From Chromobotia macracanthus (taxonomy: Eukaryota > Chordata > Actinopteri > Cypriniformes > Botiidae), in the NCBI GenBank assembly GCA_036877525.1, contig JAZGTH010000068.1, positions 5,634,501 through 5,698,500 of the forward strand: a stretch of 64,000 nt of DNA. The letters are read 5' to 3'. Shown piece by piece: positions 53,281 through 62,996 of the stretch. The position numbers and the translations under genes were made by a program. The notes beneath the pieces were generated by a model, which worked only from the letters and a program-made list of their open reading frames with translations, was not told the origin of the DNA and did not search any database. Each line of letters starts with the position of its first letter. The stretch's first letter is position 1.

Positions 53281-56200
53281 CAATCATACAATTACAATTA
53301 TAAATGCATTCAGAACAATAACAGACCATAAACAAGGAGCAGAGTGAAGCGTCCGGGGTGAACCAGGATAGTTCAATAAATCCTTCTTTATAAAACTATT
53401 AAACTAGCAGTAGTGCCCCTTGGTGTGGGCTTGTTTGGGTTTGTTTATATTATATACATATATACACAATGTATTTGTCTTGTAGAAAGTAAAAACGATA
53501 AATGTATTTTTAAGCAATTGTCCGGGTATTGAATCATAATTCATGAAATAGTTGTGATCTCCTTTCAGCTTGGTTTAGACAGGTCCCCATGATTTCAGTG
53601 ACACTGGAGTGGCTTCTGAGTTGGAAATTGTGAGTACTTCACATTTAGTGCCGTTTTCACTAAGCAGTCTGTCAAGTGCTCTACTGAGGGTATATAGAGC
53701 CCAGACTGTGTTAATGTCACTGTGAGTGAGGAAGAGGAGGAATGTGTCCACTGAGAAGTCACACCTTCATAATTCATTTAACATGGATCCTGAGCAGTCA
53801 GGCAGCACACACAGCTCCTCTGTAATGAGGCAAAATAAAGAAACGAACAGAACATAAATAAGTCTTGATTTGTAAAAGTCAATGTTTCTGAAGCCATATG
53901 TAATAAATAATAGGATCCATAAACCTACAAATAGTTTTTCATCATCCCAGATGTGACTTCCCTTTCATGGGCTTAAATACATAATTGTCCTGTTTGCTGG
54001 AAATTAGCTAAATTATTCAGCATGTAATTTATTTGGTAGTTTATATACATTTTTCATGCATTAATGAAATAGTGTAGTAGTTTTAACAAAGGTAGCTCAA
54101 GATATTTTATTAACATGAAAACAGACTTTTCTCAGTTGGGTTTGTCCTAAATTTATACAATAATCTATTATAATCTTGGTGAGAGAGAGAGAGAGAGAGG
54201 TATGTCTGTGCTGTTTATTATTATTATTATTATTATTATTATTGGTCCTTTCTCTCTTTGTTTATTTTCTTAAAGAGTTTTACAGACTAATGTGTGAAAA
54301 AGTGTTGTTTTAATGTTTTTGTGTGGTTAACTAAGATAAACTAGGACACATTTCACTGTAGTACTTAACATACTGACATAATCCACAATCATAAATCAGT
54401 AAGTTTAAAAAACATCAATAAAAACAATGTCATGGTGATATAAAGCTGGAAGTTACAATGAAGGCTTTTCACAGACTAAAGCAGATTGTGAAGTTCAGTG
54501 CTGTACAGTATAAGCTCAGAATGTAGGGCTGGAAGTGTCATTTAGACACATCTTGTAAAAAGTCTTGTAAAAGGCCCCAGCTTTCTCCAGATCTCCCCGC
54601 TGACATCTGGTGGAGGCGTAGGCCCACTGACCTCCTCGCCCTGGCCAAATTCCACATCTTGAAATTTCACTCGGCACACACTCAGTGGGCCCCTCTACAG
54701 CTGAGAATGCCTGCTCAGCCAGCCGGCCACCCTGAGAAAATATTCCAACAACTTAACAGCAACAAGCTTGTGCGGTTTGCTCGAAATGAGACAACATTCA
54801 GCCCCAGGAACATAGAGTACCAGAACTGATCAAACAAAAAATGTGTTTTTATCTTGTGTTTTACTGTGAGTTTGGTTTTCATCATCTCAAGAGGAGGAGT
54901 ATGCTGTCCGAAAGCTGTTTCTTATATTAGGGATGTATTATAAATAAAATGTTTGTTATTGAGGTTTTTTTAAATATTAGGAAATTTAGGATTTTTCTTG
55001 CTGCCTGAAACCCCTTTAAAATCTAAATTCTTTTAATTGAAATGATTGTTGTAGTACATTTCTGGCACTTATTATATATTATATTTATTATATTATATAT
55101 ATTATTATGTATTATATCTGGCACTTACTATATAGCATGTTTAGCCACATCAGTCTTCAGAATCAGTGAGATGCTTTACTCTTTACGTTTAACATTGTTT
55201 TTGTTAGGAAACTGAGACATTCTGACCTGAAGTGTGATGTTTTTTGCATGACTCCAAATGCAGTAGGTTGGGATCTGCTGCCCCCAACTGGGGGTCCCCT
55301 AAGACTTGTTTACAAAGACAGTTATCAGTCATGTACTGCAGGGAAGCTCAACCCCATTTCCTCTTTATTTGCTCTGATTTGTGCTGTTGGTGTTGCGAGT
55401 GTATTCAGCTGCTTTGGGTCACAGCAGATTTTAAAGAGAATTGTCAGGTGACCAGGTGAGTTTCAGCATGTATTCAGCATGAAGAACTAGTGGCCAGAGT
55501 TACTGTGAAACAGATCATGTGGGGGGGCAGATTTGTCCATTTTGTTCATACAGTCACAAGCAGTAGGGGTGGGAATCACTAGGCACCAGATGATACAATG
55601 TATTAATAACTGACAAACACTACAATAATATTTTGACCTCTTGTTTAGTGTATGGATATTTACAGCTGTGTCTTATTGTGGTGTTAGGATTATCATTTCA
55701 CTTTCATCTTCATTGGACTTCATTGGGTCTACTAATAATACCGCTGACCAATAATTATTATTGTTAATAATTAAAAAAATGTTTATGTGTTTATGGAAAT
55801 AGAAATAATTGAGTGTGTTGACTAGAGTTAATGTACTGTACATTGTACTGTACATTGTACAGTAGTTCTACAGTATGTTCCAGTGGTGGTCTCCTTTCCC
55901 AAAAAATCATTTGAAAAATGTAATTTAAAATATAAAGTCTTGGCATGAGAATATTGATACAGTGTTATAAGGTCAGATTTTGCTTTGAAATATTGTTTCT
56001 CCAGCTTTATAGAACACGACAGAGACTTATCTCACACCTCATGCCCTGCAGAGCAGCAGAGGCTTGTGAGTCTGATGGGTAATCAGCTCACATAATCAGC
56101 CACCGGGCCTTCATCAAAAGCCTCTCTGTTTCTCACAGCTATGTGGGACATACCTACCTAATGTGGTTATATTTACAGCATGCCCTTTGTCATTTCATAC

Positions 56201-59200
56201 CCTTCCTTTTTTGCCTTGTTCAGGACTGTAATGCAGCACGCATCGCCTGATCCGCTGCAGCGCTCTGCGCAGCAGCCCGTCATCTGATAATCAAATCAGA
56301 CGCATTTGAATCCACAGCGGCTCGAGTTATTGGTGTGGCAGGCAGAAATGGGTGGCCCTGACGGGTGTAAGATAGAGTCATCATGGGCGTGTTAATGGAG
56401 AGGCTGCAGCTGATATCTGATTAGCAGGGCCGCTCTCCGGGCTAATGCAATTGGCCTGAGCTCAACAGTGAAGCATTAGGACTGAGTGAAGCAGCGTGGA
56501 GGCTGTTGTCCTTTTCTGGGAGATGTTCTGGTTTGTGCTGTGACTGGTGGGTAATCGAGGCGGCGCACAACATGCGACTGTCATGTAGAAACATGGGTGT
56601 GTTTTGGCACCACAACATGTCAAAGACAAATGCGTTCTGTATAAAACCAAACTGATTTAGTGTTCTAGGGAGCTTTTACATTTTCACATCTGACCACACC
56701 CTAATTATACCTCAGTTGTTTTAGGAGGTAAATACTTCTGTGGAGCTGTGCATGCAGCTTGCATGCCGTGAGTCTTTTGTACTTCTAAGCACACGTTGGT
56801 TGGCTTTGTGAAAAAATCCTCCTGTTTTTCTCATTTAAAGTGCCATTTTATTAGATTTTATTGCGGCCATAAGCATTCTTCTGTGTAGATAACAGAGGTT
56901 TCACACACATGTTGATAATGTTTCTTGACCATAATGCACAACTCACGTGGATCCTCACCAATAACACAGTGAGGAGAAACAGTCCACCAGCGCAAGTGAT
57001 TATGGTCGAGCTTAAACCATATTACTGCACTCCCAACAGTCAGTGTTGAAACATTCTAGCATTTGAACATTTTAGCAGCGCAGAGATCATGAGTAATTCG
57101 CTTAAATGTCAATCTTCTTTGGGTATACTGTAAAAATATTCTCAGTTTTAACCATACTGCAGGCAGTCCGCCAAATACTGTTTGGTCTTAAAATTTCATT
57201 AAAAAATGGAAAAGTTTGTAAATTTGAACAAAATTACCATGTTAATTTCAAACAAAGCTAAAATTCAGGTAAATGTCTCGCTGTCCTTTCGTAAGTAGTT
57301 ATATAGATATATAGTAATAGTTAAGTTGTAAGTTTATGTGCACATGGTTTTATGCAGTGCTTAATTAAGGATTTATTTACAAACCTTCAATGAAGCTGTA
57401 CTGAGGTCCGTGAAAGAATTCTCTCACTGAAAGTCCTTCTTCTGTCCTGCCTCAGGTGAGAGCCAGGTGCAGACTCCACAGTGCAAGATCCAGAAGTGCA
57501 CCAGTGACTTCGTCTCCCTCACGTCTCACCTGAACCCCTCGCTGGATGGCTTTGATACGGAATTCTGCAAGGCGCTGCGGGCCTATTCTGCCTGCACCCA
57601 GCGGACCTCCAAAAGCTGCAGGGGCAACCTGGTCTTCCATTCTGCCATGCTGGGCATCAGTGACCTCATGAGTCAGAGGAACTGCTCTAAGGATGGGCCC
57701 ACATCCTCCACCCACCCCGCCATCCCCATCGAACCCTGCAACTACCACAGCAGGCACCACCAAGCGTCTCGCCCTGGGATGGGCATTGGGGTACCGGAAC
57801 ACCCGCGACCAACATACCTGTTCTGTGGCCTGTTTGGGGACCCCCATCTTAGGACTTTCAAAGACCATTTTCAGACCTGTAAGGTTGAAGGGGCATGGCC
57901 TCTCATTGATAACAATTACCTGTCAGTGCAGGTCACAAATGTTCCGGTGGTATACGGATCCAGTGCCACGGCAACTAATAAAGTAAGTGAATTCATTTAT
58001 CTTTTTTCTTATATAGAAACAGTCTTTGTAAAACCTTTCAGCTTATGCCATGTAGTGTATTTCTGATTTTAAATGAATAATGTGTTATTAATGCATGTCT
58101 TTGCAGACATGTAAAAATCCTTGTGGTATGGATGCATGATCATTTAAAGTTAGCATTGATCATTTAAAAGCTTTTATTTTGAATAATAAGTGATTGAATA
58201 GCCAATTGGATTAAACTGACATAATTTAAGATTTACATAATTAATTTTTCCAACCTATTGTATTTTACAACAGAGTTTTAATCTTCAGTATGTACAGTAT
58301 AGCTCACTGGCATTTTAAACAGGCTGTTGCAGAATTCCAGATATTTTCAAGTAAAATAGCTTCAGCGGACGTTTGGAGATACTACAGTCCTAGATGTTTG
58401 ATCATTGGATTAAAAGTTAAAGCAATGTAAAACAATTTAAACAAGTTGAAACAATTGAGCTTATTGTATGTTTGGTAGCTGGTGCTAATAACCTCTAGTT
58501 TGACCCCTGACTTTAAAGGTGGAGAGTCATTATTAAGCATTTGTGAGTAATTATTAGCACACACTGCTCGACTCAGGCCTCACGGCTGCCTCGCCTTACA
58601 GCCAGCCGGCCATCATTTTTCATCGGTGACCTGCGTACAAAGCTGCCATTCATGGATTGCTAATGTAACAGCACACTTCCTGTTAGCTAGTGCGTCTGCT
58701 TCCCACAAGTCTTAGAGTTTCACAGCACAGGGACTGTGCTGGTGCATTTTATGGCTGAAACATGCAGGGCAAAGGTTTGTGATTGTGCATCCGGATACCA
58801 ATTCTCAGTTTCAGAAAAAAAAGCGTTTAAGTGTTAAAATACTTGACTCTGTCTAGTCCAGAATGTAGTGCCGCTTGAGACTGAGAACCTCTGAGGTGAT
58901 TTTACAGTGAAATTGTAATAACACAAAGTAAAACAATGTCTTTAAATGTTGAATTGTTTTGAGGTATAACTGTGCTCTGTGTTTGTGTTCAGATCACAAT
59001 CATCTTCAAACCATACCAAGAATGCACAGACCAGAAGGTCTACCAGGCCATAACCGACGACCTTCCGGCTGCTTTTGTGGACGGTACCATCAGTGGTGGT
59101 GACAGCGAGACCCGCAGCATCTGGATCCTGGAGAAGTTGGCAGGTCATCACATGGAGATCCACGCCGCCTACATTGGGGTCACCATCATCATACGGCAAC

Positions 59201-59667
59201 AGGGCCGATATCTGACGCTGGCTGTGCGGATGCCAGAGGAGCTGGCCATGGCGTTCGACGAAACACAGGACTTGCAGCTATGCATGAACGGCTGCCCCAT
59301 GTCAGAGCGCATCGACCAGGAGGGACATCTTCAGCTGCCCGTGCATGGCCTCAAGCAGGCTGGCCTGCAGCAGCAGGCACAGACGGAATCCCAGAGGGGT
59401 GTCTTCACCCTCGAAAGCGCCTCCAGGAAGTGCAGAGAGCAGCTGGAGGTTAAGGACATCTATTTCCACTCCTGTGTGTTTGACCTGCTCACCACAGGAG
59501 ACGCGAACTTCACCACTGCCGCCTACAACGCCCTGAAGGACATGGAGATTCTCCACCCTAAACAGGAGCGCTGGCACATTTTTCCCAACTCTGCCGCTGG
59601 GCTGAGGTCGTTTCCGTTGCTCTTACGTGCACTGCTGGTCTGTTTTTCCTTCCCTGTGCTTTTATAA
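52993..59667 (+). CDS. rgmb: rgmb: repulsive guidance molecule B (three coding exons, 432 aa)
   Basis: Coding sequence is join(52993-53089, 57456-57982, 58993-59667), 1299 nt including TAA. RGMb is a GPI-anchored cell-surface protein that acts as a BMP co-receptor and binds neogenin; in mammals it also binds PD-L2. Seen here: a hydrophobic leader (residues about 14-31), a cysteine-rich N-terminal domain starting near Cys42, the partial von Willebrand D domain with the family's autocatalytic GDPH site (residues 160-163, Asp161-Pro162), N-glycosylation sequons at Asn108 (NCS) and Asn380 (NFT), and a hydrophobic C-terminus (about 414-432) typical of a GPI signal. Segments such as SLTSHLN, LGISDLMSQRNCSKDGPTSS and CKVEGAWPLIDNNYLSVQ match RGMb rather than RGMa or hemojuvelin, and RGMa's RGD is RGN here. 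Length is close to the 437 aa of human RGMb. All splice junctions are canonical and in phase, with no sign of inactivation. Confidence 0.96.
54180..54243. repeat. (GA)n and (ATT)n microsatellites
   Basis: About ten GA units at 54180-54199 and about ten ATT units at about 54214-54243, within rgmb intron 1. Confidence 0.85.
54585..54800. promoter_or_regulatory. candidate conserved element in rgmb intron 1
   Basis: This is a non-repetitive block of balanced base composition, unlike the AT-rich intron on both sides, with no open frame of note. It is proposed from composition only. Confidence 0.22.
56216..56470. promoter_or_regulatory. candidate intronic enhancer in rgmb intron 1
   Basis: This is a sharply bounded, GC-richer, repeat-free block inside an AT-rich intron. 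It contains homeodomain-type cores: GATAATCAAATC near 56286-56297, TGATTAG at 56418-56424, and CTAATGCAATTGG just after. It looks by eye like a conserved non-coding element; only alignment can decide. Confidence 0.3.
57456..57982 (+). CDS. rgmb: rgmb coding exon 2 (cysteine-rich domain and GDPH site)
   Basis: The acceptor is a pyrimidine-rich tract ending CTCAG at 57455. The first two bases complete Gly33, then the frame reads ESQVQTPQCKIQKC. The exon covers residues 34-208: the N-terminal RGM domain that contacts BMPs, a Pro/His-rich linker (about 118-153) that is the least conserved part of the family, and the start of the vWF-D-like domain with GDPH at 160-163. It ends after AAA (Lys208), with GTAAGT at 57983, phase 0. 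Confidence 0.95.
57983..58992 (+). other. rgmb: rgmb intron 2
   Basis: This 1010-bp phase-0 intron runs from GTAAGT to TTCAG. It is mostly AT-rich. A GC-richer block at about 58555-58700 (the GGCTGCCTCGCC and AGCCAGCCGGCC region) stands out and could be regulatory. Confidence 0.85.
58993..59667 (+). CDS. rgmb: rgmb coding exon 3 (vWF-D-like domain and GPI signal)
   Basis: The acceptor is TTGTGTTCAG at 58983-58992. The exon encodes residues 209-432, starting ITIIFKPYQECTDQKVYQA, which is the neogenin-binding part of RGM proteins. FDLLTTGDANFT near residue 370-381 is a strong family signature. The tail after about residue 413 is Leu/Val/Phe-rich and ends at TAA 59665-59667; a small-residue stretch NSAAG at 407-411 is a plausible GPI attachment region. 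A Gln-rich stretch at about 331-343 (GLQQQAQTESQR) lies where human RGMb also diverges. Confidence 0.95.
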   Translation: MTIIFKPYQECTDQKVYQAITDDLPAAFVDGTISGGDSETRSIWILEKLAGHHMEIHAAYIGVTIIIRQQGRYLTLAVRMPEELAMAFDETQDLQLCMNGCPMSERIDQEGHLQLPVHGLKQAGLQQQAQTESQRGVFTLESASRKCREQLEVKDIYFHSCVFDLLTTGDANFTTAAYNALKDMEILHPKQERWHIFPNSAAGLRSFPLLLRALLVCFSFPVLL

Positions 59668-60687
59668 TGCCAGCAGTGTTTTGATGACTGTTTCATAAAA
59701 CAAACACAAAATAACTTAAGGGGCTGAAGACGAGATTGTAAAAAAATCATACGGCTATTCTGTATTTACTGTCTGTCCTGAGAATGAATGTTAGAACTAT
59801 CATTAGACTGTATATTTTGTGTGAATGACATTTTCAAGAGAGCCGAATATTGTAGATTTTTTTGTAAGTGATTTGTTTGTTAATTTCATGTGTTTTGTCC
59901 TCAGAAGAGGAAGTCTTAACAGAAGCACTTTATTTTTATTTTTTATTGTATTTAGTTTCTTGCATCTAGAAAACAGTGATTTGTGGAACAAGTGCTCCGT
60001 TATCATTTTTAGCATACTTTCTTGGTACACTCGCGCTTTTCTCAATACTTTTTTGTAGGTCTCTTTACAAACTGTACTTACCTCATCATCTTACTCTGTA
60101 GAACTCTGTAGTGTGTCATGATGTGGCTGCCATAGTGGTAGTGATCGTGTGTTAGAGGCTTCAAGAAGGATGTTGATTGGACATTAACTTTATCTGTACT
60201 TTTATGTAGTACTCAGTGCCATTGAGTAACCTTTATCAGCAAAAAGAATTCTGAAAAAACAGCGGACAGGTTGAAGTGCATTTCAAAAAGTCAAAGCTAA
60301 GTTGGCTCATTGCGTGTCAACTCAACAAGATATTCTTACATAAGAAAGACCCACATAAGTATTAATGAATGGCAAATAAATCCCCCCACCAATTATGGCT
60401 CCAAATTTCTGGTGAAATTGTCACTTGAGCTCTACAAATGAGTGATTAACTCAGTAACTTCATCAATAACATTTAAAATTTTGGCTTTCATCGCTATTTA
60501 TCTTGCTCTTGCTTCTGTAAATGTTGTTGATTTGACAGAATGACCAGTTGAATTGTTTTATTGGATTGTGTCCAGTCCTACATGTTACAAATGACAATCA
60601 AAATAGATTTTGCTTGGTACAAAATCTACCTTATCCTACATCAATCTACACAAATCCTCATTCTGGAGAGTGTTTTAAAGACACCAA

Positions 60688-60941
60688 CCTTAACAGAAAA
60701 GACACATGAATTTCACATGGGCAGAAACATCAGTGGGTTTCTCATTCCAAAACCACACATATCACATCTGATCATGTTTTTTACATGTCCACACAAATTT
60801 CACATGTGCAAAAACCCATGTTAACAGATGTGTGGTTTTGTAATTGTTTTTAACAATTTTCATGGGAAACCCATGTAATCACATTCCACGTGTTCCACAC
60901 ACGTTTTTACATGTGAAATTCATGTGTGTTTTCTTTACGGG
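60688..60941. mobile_element. MITE with 25-bp near-perfect inverted repeats, in rgmb 3' UTR
   Basis: The left arm at 60695-60719 and the right arm at 60910-60934 are reverse complements with one mismatch (core ACATGAATTTCACATG). A second, internal inverted pair (ACCACACATATCACATCTG against CAGATGTGTGGT) lies within. The ACATGAATTTCACATG and TTTTCTTTACGG ends resemble an abundant cyprinid non-autonomous DNA element. It has no coding capacity. Confidence 0.7.
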
Positions 60942-62130
60942 AAATTATTCATGATTCGTATTAAAAGTTACGTCCTTTTTCAGACTGACGTCATAGAGAG
61001 TGACTGTAATATCACTGATTGAACTGGAAAATGGATGTTGCATAAGAGCTGAAGTGGGCCACGTCTCAGACTGACTTGCAGCGTCCTTTAGAAAAGCTCT
61101 TCACAAGCTTACATTTATCTGCTTTATTTCTTTGCAAACAAAGCAAAGGAATATTGACTATCTGTTAAAAGCGTTAGGTTCTCTTTTGTCCTTGTTTTAT
61201 CTTTGACCAAAGATATGACACTACATAACCGGCAAAACTAACCGGTGTAACCAGATCTTTTGCCAGACATTAGGGATCGCTTTAGATTTTGTTTTGCTAA
61301 AAAAGGTGTTTGTGAGTCAGTTTTGTAGCAGGCGCACAAGGGCAATCAAACATTGTGTCATTGTCATAGGTTTAACAAACCTATGCCATAATTCAGCTCA
61401 CCTGACTGGTTTCAACAGAAGGGCAAGCTGAGCCACAGGTCCTGACTTAAATATAAATATATCAGACACTGATATATACAGAAAATCATACATGTGTCTG
61501 TTTGCTTTGCCTGTTGGATATTAATCTTGGTAATATTTTGACGGTGAAATCAAATCAAATGACTTCTGGGTCGTTATGGTAACCGCCTTACTGTACATCT
61601 GCTATAGAAGACCATGGCAACACTCCTAATACACAGGTTTGAACATCACGACTCACTACTGTAGAGACGTCATTGTTTCTGTATTGAACTACTGCCCGTG
61701 CTGAAGAGCTGCTATGATACTGTGACGAGTACATTGTGTAGGTTGTATTTGGGACACTGGGAGCTTCACAATGATTGGCCAGATCTTAGAAAGGACTATT
61801 TGATTGAAACCTTGTACAGTGAGATTTTTGTTAAAGACCAGAACAGAGTGCAATTTACTGCAGAGGAAAGCCTTCATCCTGTGTTTTTTTGCAGTTGATC
61901 TTGTGATCTCTTACTTTTGTTGTGAACGTTGTTTTTGTGAAGAGTGACTGCTCAATGTTTATACTTAAATTATTGATGAAATATAGAGTCTTGTTAGAGA
62001 AGCTGAGCTCCATACACTTGCTGTTGAAAAGTTGGAGATGTGGTTGTACTGCCACCTAGTGGGCTATCATTGTTACATCAGTGTTTTAGTATTGATGCTG
62101 TTTAAAAAAGAAAAAAGTGTTATTTAAAAC

Positions 62131-62136
62131 AATAAA
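62131..62136 (+). terminator. probable rgmb polyadenylation signal
   Basis: AATAAA with a downstream GT-rich element. It is the last such plus-strand signal before the minus-strand gene begins. Confidence 0.5.
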
Positions 62137-62776
62137 ATGCATAAATACCTCTGTCTTTAATTAGTTTGCACAACTGTCCATTGTGGTGTTTTTCTTCATC
62201 TACATTTATTATTTTGTAAACTCAATTTACAGATGAGAGTGATGCAAGCAGAAGCATTTAATCCAACAAAAGACATCATTTTCATAAGTACCATATTACA
62301 ACACAGCAGACATTGTAGTTGTTGAGCGTTGTTTTTGTAATGTGATTACAACAAATTGTGATCATTCATGTTATAAAAATAACTGCATGGAATTCTTTCT
62401 CGCATGAACAGTCACGTAACATTCAAACAAAACTCCTCACCAGAAACAAGCAGTGGTTCAGTCGTCAGAAGTGATCTGCACAGCAGTATCATTGAGACTG
62501 TCACCAGTGAACCGTTCAATTAGAGAACAGTGACTTTATGAAGCCATTTAAAGCCTGTATGGCCTAGAAAAGCACCTTGCAGTGCAGTTCATTTGTTGTG
62601 TTTGGTATGTGATGTGGTTTGGAGCACATATCACATTGATCACATCACATTGTAGCACCTGTGTGTTGTGGCTCAGTGTTGTTCTCCAGCTCTGAAGAGA
62701 TCTTCAAGACTTCCTGATCTCATTTACTTCCACAGCGCTGGAGTTCTCTGCTGTGAACCTCCAAAACAGCATCCAA

Positions 62777-62782
62777 TTTATT
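62777..62782 (-). terminator. candidate polyadenylation signal of the ptcra-like gene
   Basis: AATAAA read on the minus strand, about 105 bp after the exon 4 stop. A second minus-strand AATAAA lies at 62215-62220, which would bring the transcript end close to that of rgmb. Confidence 0.4.
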
Positions 62783-62886
62783 CAGAATCCTTTCCTCCAA
62801 AACTTGATTTTGATGCTCTAGTGGAGATGTAGGACAGGTATCAGTTGTGACAAACCCAAACATATTGAATATATAATACAAAGTAC

Positions 62887-62996
62887 TTACCACTTAATGA
62901 CAGCCTGTACTGTCATCAAAACATTGAAAATTGTGATTTTGAGGAGGAGAATCCTGAGAGCTTGTACAAACAACAGGTCTCCGTTTGCTCTGACTT
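62887..62996 (-). CDS. ptcra: ptcra-like exon 4 (transmembrane segment)
   Basis: The acceptor is a T-rich run ending TTGCAG at 62997. It encodes EVRANGD and then a hydrophobic helix containing Arg158 and Lys163, ending MTVQAVIKW and TAA at 62889-62887. The stop overlaps a consensus donor (TG/GTAAGTA, GT at 62890-62889), so a further exon is possible: an acceptor near 62818-62816 would give either an immediate TGA or a tail reading CIKIKFWRKGF. Confidence 0.72.

Larger units (their letters stand above)
53090..57455 (+). other. rgmb: rgmb intron 1
   Basis: This 4.37-kb intron runs from GTAAGC to a pyrimidine-rich CTCAG. It holds short (GA)n at 54180-54199, (ATT)n at about 54214-54243, an AT-rich tract at 55068-55130, and two GC-richer blocks (54585-54800 and 56216-56470) that look unlike the rest of the intron. 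No coding exon is visible in it. Confidence 0.85.
59668..62155 (+). other. rgmb: rgmb 3' UTR (inferred)
   Basis: This is the AT-rich sequence after the stop. The best polyadenylation signal is AATAAA at 62131-62136, followed after about 40 nt by a GT-rich stretch (TTGTGGTGTTTTTC), a normal downstream element. An earlier AATAAA at 60375-60380 could give a shorter form. A UTR of about 2.5 kb is reasonable for an RGM transcript. It contains an inverted-repeat element at 60688-60941. Confidence 0.55.

Noticed and set aside
57983..58066. Extension of rgmb exon 2 into intron 2 (reading VSEFIYLF...)
   Set aside because: GTAAGT at 57983 is a consensus donor, and joining to 58993 restores the family sequence NKITIIFK.
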